Source: JACVRW01 sp034664085
GTDB lineage: Bacteria; Actinomycetota; Thermoleophilia; Solirubrobacterales; Thermoleophilaceae
Direction: 5' to 3'
NCBI GenBank assembly: GCA_034664085.1
Contig: JAXDII010000025.1
Span: forward strand, 25,970-89,969
Length of the DNA: 64,000 nucleotides
Positions 7,943 through 16,957 of the stretch are shown one piece after another; position 1 is the first letter of the stretch; each line of letters opens with the position of its first letter. The translations under genes and the position numbers were made by a program. The notes under the pieces are model-generated. The model ran no database searches. It saw nothing but the letters and a program-made list of their open reading frames with translations, and was not told where the DNA came from.

Positions 7943-9550
7943 CTACATCGAGTCTGGAGCCTCGACGCCGAGCAGGTCAAGCGAGCGCGCGAGCACGTCC
8001 TTGGCCAGCACCGAGATCACGATCCGCACGTCCTCGTCGCCGTCCTCCTCCGCCGCGCCGACCACTCGGCAGTCGCGGTAGAAGGCGGAGAAGTCCTGTG
8101 CCGTCTCGGTCGCGTAGACGGTCATCCGGTGCGGCGCGCGGCGCTCGGCCGCCTCGCGCACCTCGCCGGGGAACTCGAGCAGCCGCTTGACGAGCGCACG
8201 CGCCGAGGGATGGAAGTGCTCCGAGCTGGCCTGCAGGTCGGCGGCGAGCGCCTCCTGCACGCGCTGCTCCCCGGCCTTGCGCAGGATCGAGGCGATGCGC
8301 GCGTGCGCGTACTGCACGTAGTACACGGGGTTGTCCTGAGACTGGCTGCGGGCCAGCTCGAGGTCGAGGTCGACCGAGGTGTCGTGGCTGCGGGACGCCA
8401 GGTACCAGCGCGCGGCGTCCACGCCGATGTCGTCGAGCAGGGCGTCCAGCGTCACGATCGCCCCCGCGCGCTTGGACATCTGCGCGCGCCGCCCGCCCTC
8501 GAGCAGGTTGACCAGCTGCATGATCACGATCTCGTACGCGCCGGGGTTGCCGCCGAGCGCCGCCCACGCCCCGTACATGCGCTTGACGTAGCCGTGGTGG
8601 TCGGAGCCGAGCACGTTGATCGCGTGGTCGTAGCCGCGCGCCAGCTTGTCGGCGTGGTAGCCGATGTCGGTCGCGAAGTAGGTCAGCTCGCCGTTCGAGC
8701 GGCGCAGCACGCGGTCCTTGTCGTCGCCGGCGGCGGTGGTCCGGAGCCAGACCGCACCCTCCGACTCATAGACGCCGTCGAGCTTCGCCAGCACGCGGTC
8801 GAGGGCGCCGGACTCCTGCAGCGAGCGCTCGCTGAAGAAACGGTCCATGTGCACCCGGAAGCGGTTCAGCGTGCCCTCGATGGCCTCGAGCATCAGCGCG
8901 ACGCCGCGCTTGGCGAGCTCCTCCGGGTCGGCGTCCGCGGCCCCCTCGATGCGCTCGGCCAGCCCCGCCACGTACTCGCCCAGGTACTCCTCCGGCTGCT
9001 CCCCGCGGGCGCGCGCCCTGATCGACTCGCCGAACTTGCGCACCTGCGTGCCGGCGTCGTTGACGTAGTACTCGCGGTCGACCGTGTTGCCGGCCAGCTC
9101 GAGGATGCGGGCGAGGGAGTCCCCGTAGGCGGCGTGGCGCGCGGCCGCCACGGTGACCGGCCCCGTGGGGTTGGCGCTGACGAACTCCACCTGCACGCGC
9201 TCTCCCGCGTCCCCCGCGCCGAAGCGCTCGCCCGCCCCGCGCATGCTCGCGAGCGAGTCGAGGTACCAGGCGTCGGTCATGAACAGGTTGAGGAACCCCG
9301 GCCCCGCGATCTCCACCTTCTCGACCGCCGGGCCGAGCCGCTCGCCGAGCGTCTCGCCGAGCCGCTCCGCGATCGCGCGCGGCGGCTCGCCGAGCGTGGG
9401 CGCGAGCAGCATCGCGGCGTTGGTCGAGTAGTCGCCGAAGTCGGGCTTCGGCGGGCGGTCGAGCTTCGCCGCGTCCAGCGGTCCGTCGCCGCGCAGCTCC
9501 GCGGCTGCGTCGCTGACGGCTCCGCGAAGATCTGAAACGGGATCGCTCAC
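7943..9550 (-). CDS. argS: Arginyl-tRNA synthetase
   Basis: A 535-residue class I synthetase that charges tRNA-Arg. The N-terminal additional domain is followed by EFVSANPTG, the Rossmann catalytic core, the KMSKS-equivalent QMSKRAG, and the C-terminal anticodon-binding DALR domain (YVQYAHARI, then AFYRDCRVV). The residues that should form the HIGH motif (about 133-136) read T-V-A-A, so both histidines are absent, while flanking NPTGP and the YGD that follows are intact. The start is the ATG at 9550. Family identity is not in doubt. Confidence 0.93.
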   Translation of the reverse strand: MSDPVSDLRGAVSDAAAELRGDGPLDAAKLDRPPKPDFGDYSTNAAMLLAPTLGEPPRAIAERLGETLGERLGPAVEKVEIAGPGFLNLFMTDAWYLDSLASMRGAGERFGAGDAGERVQVEFVSANPTGPVTVAAARHAAYGDSLARILELAGNTVDREYYVNDAGTQVRKFGESIRARARGEQPEEYLGEYVAGLAERIEGAADADPEELAKRGVALMLEAIEGTLNRFRVHMDRFFSERSLQESGALDRVLAKLDGVYESEGAVWLRTTAAGDDKDRVLRRSNGELTYFATDIGYHADKLARGYDHAINVLGSDHHGYVKRMYGAWAALGGNPGAYEIVIMQLVNLLEGGRRAQMSKRAGAIVTLDALLDDIGVDAARWYLASRSHDTSVDLDLELARSQSQDNPVYYVQYAHARIASILRKAGEQRVQEALAADLQASSEHFHPSARALVKRLLEFPGEVREAAERRAPHRMTVYATETAQDFSAFYRDCRVVGAAEEDGDEDVRIVISVLAKDVLARSLDLLGVEAPDSM

Positions 9551-9658
9551 GCCCCATCAGAGATAGCGCATCCGCCAACTCCGGCGCCGGGACCTCAAGA
9601 TCGCCGGTTGAAGCGTCGATAGCCGTGGAGGGTCCATCGCGACCCCCGTTGCCCCCCC

Positions 9659-11299
9659 ATGCTGCGAACGAAGACCGTACCCGCGCTGGTACTCGTGCTT
9701 GGCCTCGCCGCCATCGCGGCGATCACGGTGTTTCAGCTGCGCGCCGACGCCAGCCGCGACGCCGAGCTGCGGCTCGCCGACGTGAAGCTCGAGCTCAGCA
9801 AGCTCCAGATCGTGCCGTTCCAGGCCAGCGCGACGACCGGCGGCTCGCCCGGGCGCGCGGGGCGTCGGCTGAGCGCGGGCAAGCAGCGGATCACCCGCAC
9901 GCTCGACGACCTCGTCGGCGAGGGCGCGCCCGCCGAGCTGGAGCGGGTGGCAGAGCCCCTGCGCGAGAACTTCGACGAGCTCGACGCCATCTACGCGATC
10001 GGCGCGTCGGGGCAGGAGTACGGGCCGGCGGCCGACCGCCTGGCGGGCGAGGCCGCGCAGAACGAGGCCGCGATCACGGAGCTGCTGAACGCCGCCGGAG
10101 ACGAGTACGACGCCCGGGCCGCGGTGGTCATCCGCCGTGCGCGCATCGGGTCGGCCATCGTGATCGTGCTGCTGCTCGGCGGATTCGCCTTCCTGTATCG
10201 GCGCGCGGTCAGGGCGCGCTCGGACGCCGAGCTGCTCTCCAGGGAGAACCAGAAGCTGCTCGCGGCCAGCCGCGAGGAGGCCCTGGCGGACGCGCTGACC
10301 GGGCTGCGCAACCGGCGGGCGCTGATGAACGACCTGGAGGCACAGCTTGCCGCCTCCGGGCCCGAGCGCCGGCTCATCCTGGCGCTCTACGACCTGGACG
10401 GCTTCAAGCAGTACAACGACACCTTCGGCCACCCGGCGGGCGACGCCCTGCTGATCCGCCTTGCCGAGCGCCTCGAGTCCGCGGTGAGCGGGCGCGGCAC
10501 GGCCTACCGCATGGGCGGCGACGAGTTCTGCGTCCTCGTCCCCGTGGACGAGCAGGCCGGAGAGGACGCGCTGCAGCTCGCCGGTGACGCCCTCACCGAG
10601 TCCGGAGACGCATTCAGCATCGGCTGCTCCTACGGCGCGACCTACATCCCGGCGGAGGCCCAGTCGGCGTCCGAGGCGCTCCGCAAGGCGGATCAGCGCA
10701 TGTACCAGGACAAGGCGGAGCGGTCCTCGGCCGGCCAGGAGAGCAAGGACGTGCTGATCAAGGTGCTGTGCGAGCGCAGCCCCGGGCTGTGCGACCACCT
10801 CAGCGGCGTCGCCGGCCTGGTGGAGGCGGCCGCGGAGCGGCTCGGACTGTCCGAGCACGAGGTGAAGCGCGCGCGCCTGGCGGCCGAGCTGCACGACGTC
10901 GGCAAGACCGCCATCCCGGACGCGATCCTCAACAAGGCCGGCAAGCTCGACGAGCAGGAGTGGGAGTTCATCCGCAGGCACACGCTGATCGGCGAGCGCA
11001 TCGTGAAGGCGGCGCCGTCGCTCGCGCACACGGCGGCCCTGATCCGCTCGAGCCACGAGCGTTTCGACGGGCAGGGCTACCCCGATGGCCTGCGCGGTGA
11101 GGAGATCCCGCTCGGGGCGAGCATCATCGCGGTCTGCGACGCCTACGACGCCATGGTCTCCGAGCGCCCGTACCACGCGCCGATCGAGCCGGCGGCCGCG
11201 CTCGCGGAGCTGCGCCGCTGCTCGGGCACGCAGTTTCACCCCGCGGTCGTCGAGTGCTTCTGCGCGCTCGTCGAGGAGCGGGAGCTGGTCGAGCGCTAG
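9659..11299 (+). CDS. Membrane GGDEF + HD-GYP bifunctional c-di-GMP enzyme
   Basis: This is a 546-residue protein with two membrane helices (about 7-25 and 163-182) enclosing a helical extracytoplasmic sensor. A GGDEF domain follows with intact catalytic motif MGGDEFCVLV and DxLTGLxNRR entry. It ends with an HD-GYP domain (ELHDVGKTAIPD, RRHTLIGERI, HERFDGQGYPDGL). Both synthesis and hydrolysis of cyclic-di-GMP look possible. The gene runs convergently into rlmH, and the two stop codons share the bases CTAG at 11296-11299. Confidence 0.92.
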   Translation: MLRTKTVPALVLVLGLAAIAAITVFQLRADASRDAELRLADVKLELSKLQIVPFQASATTGGSPGRAGRRLSAGKQRITRTLDDLVGEGAPAELERVAEPLRENFDELDAIYAIGASGQEYGPAADRLAGEAAQNEAAITELLNAAGDEYDARAAVVIRRARIGSAIVIVLLLGGFAFLYRRAVRARSDAELLSRENQKLLAASREEALADALTGLRNRRALMNDLEAQLAASGPERRLILALYDLDGFKQYNDTFGHPAGDALLIRLAERLESAVSGRGTAYRMGGDEFCVLVPVDEQAGEDALQLAGDALTESGDAFSIGCSYGATYIPAEAQSASEALRKADQRMYQDKAERSSAGQESKDVLIKVLCERSPGLCDHLSGVAGLVEAAAERLGLSEHEVKRARLAAELHDVGKTAIPDAILNKAGKLDEQEWEFIRRHTLIGERIVKAAPSLAHTAALIRSSHERFDGQGYPDGLRGEEIPLGASIIAVCDAYDAMVSERPYHAPIEPAAALAELRRCSGTQFHPAVVECFCALVEERELVER

Positions 11300-11700
11300 T
11301 AGTGGTACGGCTCCCGGGCCAGGATCTTGTGGGCCCGGTAGATCTGCTCGAGCAGCACGACGCGCGCGAGCTGGTGCGGCAGCGTCATCGGGCCCAGCGA
11401 GAGCCGCATGTCGGCCTCCAGCTCGAGCCCCTTGGGTCCGCCGATCACGAAGCAGAGGTCGCGTCCCTCGCGGCGCCGCTCCTCGAGCCAGCCGCTGAAC
11501 TGCTCCGACTCGAACGTCTCGCCCCCGCTCGCCAGCAGAACGCAGAAGGCGCGATCGGGGATGCGCGGGCGCACCTTCTCGTCCTCGCGCACCTCGACGA
11601 TCTCGACCTTGGCGTGGCCGGCCAGCATCTTCCGATAGTGCTCGACGTCGTCTGCGAACGGGGGGCGCAGGCGCCCGACGGCGATCACGGAGATCCGCAT
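11296..11700 (-). CDS. rlmH: RlmH, 23S rRNA pseudouridine-1915 N3-methyltransferase
   Basis: A 134-residue SPOUT methyltransferase. It has the N-terminal MRISVIAVGRL strand, the SAM-binding knot CFVIGGPKGL and the C-terminal LEQIYRAHKILAREPYHY, which is nearly invariant in RlmH. It methylates helix 69 of 23S rRNA on assembled ribosomes. The length is slightly short of the usual 155-160 residues because of an internal deletion; all conserved blocks are present. Its TAG is the complement of the facing gene's TAG. Confidence 0.95.
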   Translation of the reverse strand: MRISVIAVGRLRPPFADDVEHYRKMLAGHAKVEIVEVREDEKVRPRIPDRAFCVLLASGGETFESEQFSGWLEERRREGRDLCFVIGGPKGLELEADMRLSLGPMTLPHQLARVVLLEQIYRAHKILAREPYHY

Positions 11701-11720
11701 CGGGGTGCGATACTACGCGC

Positions 11721-12026
11721 GTGCCCGAGGACGCTGAGCGCCACTTCAACATCCACACCGATCCCGAGACGATGGCGGGCCACTACGCCAACTTCGCCAA
11801 CGTCTCCCATTCGGACTACGAGTTCACGATCACGTTCGCGCGCGTCGACCACGAGGTCGACGAGGGCGAGGTGCCCGGGGTCGTGGTGTCGCGGGTCAAC
11901 CTCTCGCCGCGCTTCATGCGCGAGCTGATCGACGCGATGGAAGACAACTTCTCGAAGTGGCAGACGCGCGAGGGCATCCGCGACCTGCCCGAGTTCGGGC
12001 CCTCCGGCTCTAGCGAGCCGGAGTGA
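11721..12026 (+). CDS. DUF3467 protein
   Basis: A 101-residue protein matching DUF3467: YANFANVSHSDYEFTITFARVD, then VVVSRVNLSPRFMRELIDAMEDNFSKW. The family is small, soluble and of unknown function, widespread in bacteria. The GTG start at 11721 lies 20 bases from the divergent rlmH start, so the two share a promoter region. The last 17 bases overlap the 3' end of the convergent M28 peptidase gene. Confidence 0.8.
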   Translation: MPEDAERHFNIHTDPETMAGHYANFANVSHSDYEFTITFARVDHEVDEGEVPGVVVSRVNLSPRFMRELIDAMEDNFSKWQTREGIRDLPEFGPSGSSEPE

Positions 12027-13173
12027 GCCGCACGTAGGCCTCGCAGACCGCGACCGCGCCCTCGACCGACTCCCAGGTGAGGTTGTCCGGGGTGTCGGAC
12101 GGCCAGTGGTAGTTGGACGGGAACTTGGTGTCGTCCACGCCGCCCAGCGTGCACGTCGGGTAGCCGGCGCGCAGCGCGACCAGGCCGTCGGTGGCAGCCA
12201 CCGTGCGCAGCCCCCGGCGTAGCTCGATGCCGGCCGCCGTGCCCGCTTGGGCGAGCATCTCGCGCGAGCCCTTCGTGTAGTAGCGCATGCGCAGCATCCC
12301 CTCCCCCTCCACCACGCACAGCTGCGGCGAGCCGACGCACTCGAGGCAGACGAACTCGGTGGTCGCCGGGGGCAGGGACCCGAAGTGGCGTCGCCCGAAG
12401 GCCTGCATTCCCTCCATGAAGGACTCCTCGGAGCCGGTCGACACGATCAGCACGCGCACGCCCCGCGGCGGGTCCTGGGCGAGCGCGTGTGCCAGCGCCA
12501 CGTTCACCGCCACCGCGCTGAGGTTGTCGTTGGCGCCGGGGACCACCGGGCTCGAGCCGATGTCGGCCATCGTCGCGGTCGCGCCCACGGCGAAGAACGC
12601 GCCGAGCGCCTTGAACGGGCGGCGGCCCGTCAGCCCCCACAGCGCCAGCAGCAACGGACCGAGGAACACGCCGTAGAGGATCGGGATGCTCTGCTCCGCC
12701 TTCTCGTGCAGTTTCGGCATGCGCTCCATCGCCACGCGCGGCAGCGCCGGGTGGAAGACGAGCCCCGAGTGCGCGGCGTCGTGGTGCGACACGAACACGA
12801 CCGTGCGCTCGGCGTTCGGATCACCGGCCTCGGCCACGACGTTGTAGGTGGCGCGGTGCGGCAGGGTGCGGCGGCGAAACCAGAGCTTGCCGCCCGACAC
12901 GTCGTCGTACACGGCGGCCGCGGCGATCCCGCCGGCCAGCGCCGCGGCCTTGCGCCCGAACAGGGCTGCCAGCAGGGCGGCGACGTTCAGCAGGCCGAGC
13001 GGCCACCAGTACCCGCCGTGGGCGCGCTCCTCCTCCACGCGCACGTCGCGGCAGCCGGCGGCGCGCAGCTCCTGGGCGACGAGCTCGGCGGCCTGGCGCT
13101 CGCCCTCGGAGGCGGACGGTCGCTCGAATGAGGCGAGCTCGCGGACGACCCGCTCGATCAGCGTGCGGCGCAT
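12010..13173 (-). CDS. Membrane-associated M28-family metallopeptidase
   Basis: About 387 residues from the ATG at 13173 (a GTG at 13194 is also possible). M28 di-zinc ligand motifs are in order: VVFVSHHDAAHSG, GANDNLSAVAV, STGSEESFMEG and the late histidine region NYHWPSDTPDN. Hydrophobic segments (LGLLNVAALLAALFG, ILYGVFLGPLLLALWG, ALGAFFAVGATATMA) suggest membrane insertion between the first two motifs, unusual for secreted aminopeptidases. It lies directly downstream of an M48 peptidase gene, probably as a two-gene membrane-proteolysis operon. The substrate is unknown. Confidence 0.8.
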   Translation of the reverse strand: MRRTLIERVVRELASFERPSASEGERQAAELVAQELRAAGCRDVRVEEERAHGGYWWPLGLLNVAALLAALFGRKAAALAGGIAAAAVYDDVSGGKLWFRRRTLPHRATYNVVAEAGDPNAERTVVFVSHHDAAHSGLVFHPALPRVAMERMPKLHEKAEQSIPILYGVFLGPLLLALWGLTGRRPFKALGAFFAVGATATMADIGSSPVVPGANDNLSAVAVNVALAHALAQDPPRGVRVLIVSTGSEESFMEGMQAFGRRHFGSLPPATTEFVCLECVGSPQLCVVEGEGMLRMRYYTKGSREMLAQAGTAAGIELRRGLRTVAATDGLVALRAGYPTCTLGGVDDTKFPSNYHWPSDTPDNLTWESVEGAVAVCEAYVRLTPAR

Positions 13174-13198
13174 GGAACGCGGGAGCGTATCCACGCGG

Positions 13199-14458
13199 CT
13201 AGTTCGTCCGGTTGAAGGCCTCGCCCATGCCGATCCGCTGCATCGTGGTCGGGTGCGTTCCGAAGAGCAGGTGCCAGGCGCGCGGCGGGTCCGGGTCGGA
13301 GACGTTGCGCACCGCCAGCCGGCGCTGGAAGCCGACGAACGACGCCGGATCGTTGGTGGCGCGCAGCGAGAACGCGTCGGCGCGGGCCTCGACCTGGCGC
13401 GACAGCACGTTCGACGCCACCCCCAGGCCGAACGTGACGAGCGAGAGCGAGAGCGCGATCGCGGGCAGCACGATCGGTCCCGGCTTCCAGTCGGGGTCCC
13501 CGAGGCCGTGGCGGCGGGCGAAGCTCTCCGTCAGCCGCTGCGCGAGGAACGTGCCGGCCGGCGCAACCAGCGCCAGCCAGGCGAGGCCGCGCAGCAGGTC
13601 GTTGTGCTTCTGGTGGCCGAGCTCGTGGGCGACCACCAGCCTCACCTCGTCGCGCGGGAAGCCCGCGATCAGGTTGTCGTAGAGGACCACCCGCTTGGAG
13701 TGCCCCAGCCCGCCCACGTAGGCGTTCGCGGCGGTCGTGCGCCGGCTCGCGTCCACCCGGTAGACCTCCCCCACGTCCACGTCCGCTTTCTCCGCCAGCT
13801 CGAGCACGTCCGAGCGCGTCGGCCCGGGCGGGAGCTTCTCGAAGTCGTTGAAGAGCGGATCGATGACGATCGGGTAGAGCCAGATCGTGACCACGCCGAA
13901 CGCGATCACCACGACCGCCGACGGCGCCCACCAGTTGCGCCGGAAGCGGCGCACCAGGGCCAGCGCCAGCGCGCCGCCGGCCGCGGCCAGGAGGGCGCCG
14001 ATCGTGGCCGACTTGCCGACGTCCCAGATCCAGTCCGGCCAGGCCTGCGTGGACAGCCCGACGTCCATCGCCCGCTCGTGGCTCCACGCGGCCAGCGGCA
14101 GGCCGGTCACCACCAGCAGCAGGGAGATGCCCGCTCCCGCGGCGGCTCCGCCCAGGATCGGACGCCTCCCCAGGCGCTGGAAGACGCGCCCCGGCGGCCG
14201 CCAGGCCAGCAGCGCCAGCGTGCCCGTGCTCACCAGCAGCGCCCCCACGCCGATCAGGCGCTGAACGCTGCGGAAGTCCTCTGCGCGCTCCAGCTGGAAG
14301 GCCGTGAAGTACGATTCCACGTCCACGGCGGCCGGCTCGATCATGCCGCTGCGCGGGTAGAGCAGGAGCGTGGCCACCCCCGCCGCAGCCACCGTCACCA
14401 GAACCGCCAGCGGCAGCCGCGAGCGCTCCAATTGGCCAACGGTACCCCTGGCTCCCAT
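13199..14458 (-). CDS. M48-family (Ste24/HtpX-like) membrane zinc peptidase
   Basis: A 419-residue polytopic protein with a first hydrophobic helix at about residues 16-34 and further helices through residue 200. The zinc motif HELGH is within LVVAHELGHQKHNDLLRG, and the third ligand region is EARADAFSLR. These features match CAAX-protease-type M48A enzymes, which clear misfolded membrane proteins or trim peptides. The gene is followed after a few bases by the M28 gene and is divergent from a phosphoesterase gene with less than 35 bases between starts. Confidence 0.88.
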   Translation of the reverse strand: MGARGTVGQLERSRLPLAVLVTVAAAGVATLLLYPRSGMIEPAAVDVESYFTAFQLERAEDFRSVQRLIGVGALLVSTGTLALLAWRPPGRVFQRLGRRPILGGAAAGAGISLLLVVTGLPLAAWSHERAMDVGLSTQAWPDWIWDVGKSATIGALLAAAGGALALALVRRFRRNWWAPSAVVVIAFGVVTIWLYPIVIDPLFNDFEKLPPGPTRSDVLELAEKADVDVGEVYRVDASRRTTAANAYVGGLGHSKRVVLYDNLIAGFPRDEVRLVVAHELGHQKHNDLLRGLAWLALVAPAGTFLAQRLTESFARRHGLGDPDWKPGPIVLPAIALSLSLVTFGLGVASNVLSRQVEARADAFSLRATNDPASFVGFQRRLAVRNVSDPDPPRAWHLLFGTHPTTMQRIGMGEAFNRTN

Positions 14459-14487
14459 TCCCCCGAAACTGTAGAAGCCACCCCGCG

Positions 14488-15219
14488 ATGCGCATCGCCC
14501 TGCTGTCGGACGTGCACGGCAATCTGCCGGCGTTCGACGCCGTGCTCGCCGACGTGGACTCCGTGGACATCGAGCAGATCTGGTGCCTGGGCGACCTCGT
14601 CGGCTACGGCGCCCAGCCGAACGAATGCGTGGAGCTGGCGCGCAGCCGCTGCGACATCTGCCTGGCCGGCAACCACGACCTCGTCGTGACCGGCGAGATC
14701 GACATCGCGGACTTCTCCCTCAGCGCCGCCGCCGCGGCGCAGTGGACGCGCGACCACATCGGCGCCGACTCGCTCGAGTTCCTGAGCTCGCTGCGCCCCG
14801 CGGAGTCGGGCGGGCCGATCGGGCTCTACCACGCCTCGCCCCGCGACCCGGTGTGGGAGTACGTGCTGTCCACCTGGCAGGCGGACGAGTGCATGGACCT
14901 GATGGAGCCGCGCGTGGGCGCGGTCGGCCACTCGCACGTGGCGCTCTGGTTCCGGCGCGGCGCGGACGGGCAGGCCGAGGGGGCCGCCGCGGCGGGCGGC
15001 CTGGAGCGCGATCTGAGCGAAGGCCAGTGGCTCGTGAACCCGGGCGGCGTGGGCCAGCCGCGCGACGGCGACCCGCGCGCCGCCTGGCTCCTGCTAGACA
15101 CAGAGGGGTGGAGCGCCGAGTGGCGGCGTGTCGACTACCCGATCGACGCGGCCGCCGGCGCCATCGAGGAGGCGGGCCTCCCCAAGGTGCTCGCCGAGCG
15201 GCTCTACATCGGACAGTGA
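14488..15219 (+). CDS. Calcineurin-like metallophosphoesterase (YfcE type)
   Basis: A 243-residue phosphoesterase with the full set of metal-binding motifs: LLSDVHGNLPAFDAV, CLGDLVGYG, AGNHDLVVTG, GHSHVALW and NPGGVGQPRDGDPRAAWLLL. The last motif is typical of the YfcE/MJ0936 group, which hydrolyses phosphodiesters or nucleotides. The ATG at 14488 opens a three-gene run; its stop overlaps the next gene's GTG. The physiological substrate cannot be read from the sequence. Confidence 0.85.
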   Translation: MRIALLSDVHGNLPAFDAVLADVDSVDIEQIWCLGDLVGYGAQPNECVELARSRCDICLAGNHDLVVTGEIDIADFSLSAAAAAQWTRDHIGADSLEFLSSLRPAESGGPIGLYHASPRDPVWEYVLSTWQADECMDLMEPRVGAVGHSHVALWFRRGADGQAEGAAAAGGLERDLSEGQWLVNPGGVGQPRDGDPRAAWLLLDTEGWSAEWRRVDYPIDAAAGAIEEAGLPKVLAERLYIGQ

Positions 15220-15764
15220 GACTGCGCGCCTACACAACCCTGGCACTCGTGCTCGCCGCCGGCCTGGCGGCGGGCTGCGGAGCCGACGACGAAGGCGAGC
15301 CGATCCCGCGGGAGATCGCAGCCGAGCTCCAGGACCAGCTGCGGTCGATCCAGGACCGCCTCGAGTTTCCCGGCGGAGCCGCGTGCGGCGACATCACCGG
15401 CGGCACCGATCCCAACACGACGCCGGTGCGGCGCCTGATCGACTCGATCCCGGGCAGCGTGGAAACCGACGTGGTGAGGGCGCTGGAGGAGAGCTTCGAC
15501 CACCTCTTCCAGCTCGTCGAGCGCGAATGCGCCGATCAGCCGCCGGAGACCGAGACGGAGACCGACACCACCGAGACGGTGCCGCCGCCGGAGACCGAGA
15601 CCGACACCACCGAGACCGTGCCGCCGGTTGAGACCGACACGATCCCGACCGAGACCCTGCCGCCGGTCGAGCCCCCGGTTCCCGAGGCGCCGCCCTCTGA
15701 CGGCGAAAGCGACGGCGACGGCGACGGCGGAGGCGGCTTCGGTCCCGAGGAGGGCGACGAATGA
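15216..15764 (+). CDS. Acidic Pro/Thr/Glu-rich lipoprotein, unknown function
   Basis: This is a 182-residue protein starting at a GTG that overlaps the previous stop. The signal sequence ends in lipobox LAAGC, so the mature N-terminus is a lipid-modified cysteine. A short globular part (residues 25-105, two cysteines) is followed by a low-complexity tail of ETETDTTETVPP-type repeats and a Gly/Asp-rich end. It ends in an ATGA overlap with a Ser/Thr kinase gene. By analogy with other actinobacteria it may be a cell-envelope partner of that kinase; this is inference. Confidence 0.75.
   Translation: MRLRAYTTLALVLAAGLAAGCGADDEGEPIPREIAAELQDQLRSIQDRLEFPGGAACGDITGGTDPNTTPVRRLIDSIPGSVETDVVRALEESFDHLFQLVERECADQPPETETETDTTETVPPPETETDTTETVPPVETDTIPTETLPPVEPPVPEAPPSDGESDGDGDGGGGFGPEEGDE
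15541..15665 (+). repeat. Degenerate in-frame repeats encoding ETDTTETVPP units
   Basis: About three imperfect copies of a 40-50 base unit encode Glu/Thr/Pro repeats in the lipoprotein tail. The repeats are within the reading frame and explain the low complexity here. Copy number is likely to vary among strains. Confidence 0.7.
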
Positions 15765-16957
15765 GCCCGCCCGCCGAGATCGCCGGGCGCTACCGGATCG
15801 ACAGCCGGCTGGGCGCCGGCGGGATGTCCACGGTCTTCCTGGCGACCGACTCGGTGCTCGAGCGGTCGGTGGCGGTCAAGCTGCTGGCCGAGCACCTCGC
15901 AGAAGACGAGGACTTCGTGGCCCGCTTCCGCCGCGAGGCGCTCTCCGCCGCGCGGCTCCAGCACCCGAACATCGTGCAGGTGTTCGACTCGGGCCAGGAC
16001 CCCGAGAGCGGACGCCACTACATCGTCATGGAGTACGTCGAGGGGCCGTCGGCCGCCGACCTGCTGCGCGAGCACAAGCTGCTCGACATCGACGAGACCG
16101 TGCGGATCGTCCGCGACGCCTGCCACGGGCTCGACTACGCCCACCGCGCCGGCGTGGTCCACCGCGACGTCAAGCCCGGCAACCTGCTCCTCGCACGGGA
16201 GACGGGCATCACCAAGCTGGCCGACTTCGGGATCGCCAAGGCAGCCGAGCAGACGCGCATCACGCAGGTCGGCTCGATCCTCGGCACCGCCGCCTACCTC
16301 TCCCCCGAGCAGGCGCGCGGCGAGGAGGCCGGCCCAGCATCCGACACCTACTCGCTCGGGGTCTGCGCCTACCAGTTCCTGACCGGGCGGCTGCCCCACG
16401 AGTACACGTCGCTGACCGAGCTGGCGCTCAAGCAGCAGCAGGACACGGTGCAGGCGATCACCGACCTCCGTCCCGAGGTGCCGCCCGAGCTGGACGACGC
16501 GATCCGGCTCTGCCTGGAGCGCGAGCCCGGGTCGCGCTACCGCTCGGCGCTCGAGATGGCGCAGGCGATCGAGGCCGGCCTCCACGGGCAGACGACCGAG
16601 GCCACGCGCGCCCTGTCGCTGTCCGACATGGACGCCACGCGCGCGCTCGACGCCACCTCCGCCACCCGCGCGATGCCGCGCACGTCCTACACCCCAGCTC
16701 CGGCGGCACCCGAGTACCACGAGTCCACCGCCGCGCCGCCCTCACGGCGCGACGGACGCGCGGAACGCCGCGCCGCCCGGCGCCGGCGCATGGGCAGCTT
16801 CTTCGCGCTGCTGCTGGTGCTTGCGGCGATCGCCGCGGTCGGCATCGCGGTGCTGGCCTCCAACGGCGGCGGGGACCAGGTCTCCCCCGTGAACGCCGAC
16901 CAGGTCGAGCAGCAGCTCCAGGAGCTGCGCCAGTTCCTGTCCGAGCACTCGCGCTAG
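15761..16957 (+). CDS. PknB-type membrane Ser/Thr protein kinase
   Basis: A 398-residue kinase with all the main subdomains: glycine loop LGAGGMSTVFLA, VAVKLL lysine, VVHRDVKPGNLLL catalytic loop, ADFGIAK metal-binding loop and GTAAYLSPEQARG. A Thr/Ala-rich juxtamembrane linker with repeated ATRAL motifs (likely phosphorylation sites) follows, then one membrane helix (about residues 348-368) and a short outer tail. No PASTA repeats are present. It is co-transcribed with the lipoprotein and phosphoesterase genes. Its TAG overlaps the convergent tgt TAG at CTAG 16954-16957. Confidence 0.93.
   Translation: MSPPAEIAGRYRIDSRLGAGGMSTVFLATDSVLERSVAVKLLAEHLAEDEDFVARFRREALSAARLQHPNIVQVFDSGQDPESGRHYIVMEYVEGPSAADLLREHKLLDIDETVRIVRDACHGLDYAHRAGVVHRDVKPGNLLLARETGITKLADFGIAKAAEQTRITQVGSILGTAAYLSPEQARGEEAGPASDTYSLGVCAYQFLTGRLPHEYTSLTELALKQQQDTVQAITDLRPEVPPELDDAIRLCLEREPGSRYRSALEMAQAIEAGLHGQTTEATRALSLSDMDATRALDATSATRAMPRTSYTPAPAAPEYHESTAAPPSRRDGRAERRAARRRRMGSFFALLLVLAAIAAVGIAVLASNGGGDQVSPVNADQVEQQLQELRQFLSEHSR

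Noticed and set aside
9557..11758. A 733-codon open frame on the minus strand
   Set aside because: It lies antisense to the GGDEF/HD-GYP gene and across rlmH. Its composition is that of a third-position GC shadow and it has no recognisable motif.
15541..15665. Short repeats considered as a CRISPR-like or regulatory array
   Set aside because: The repeats are in frame within a lipoprotein gene, have no unique spacers, and simply encode Glu/Thr/Pro units.
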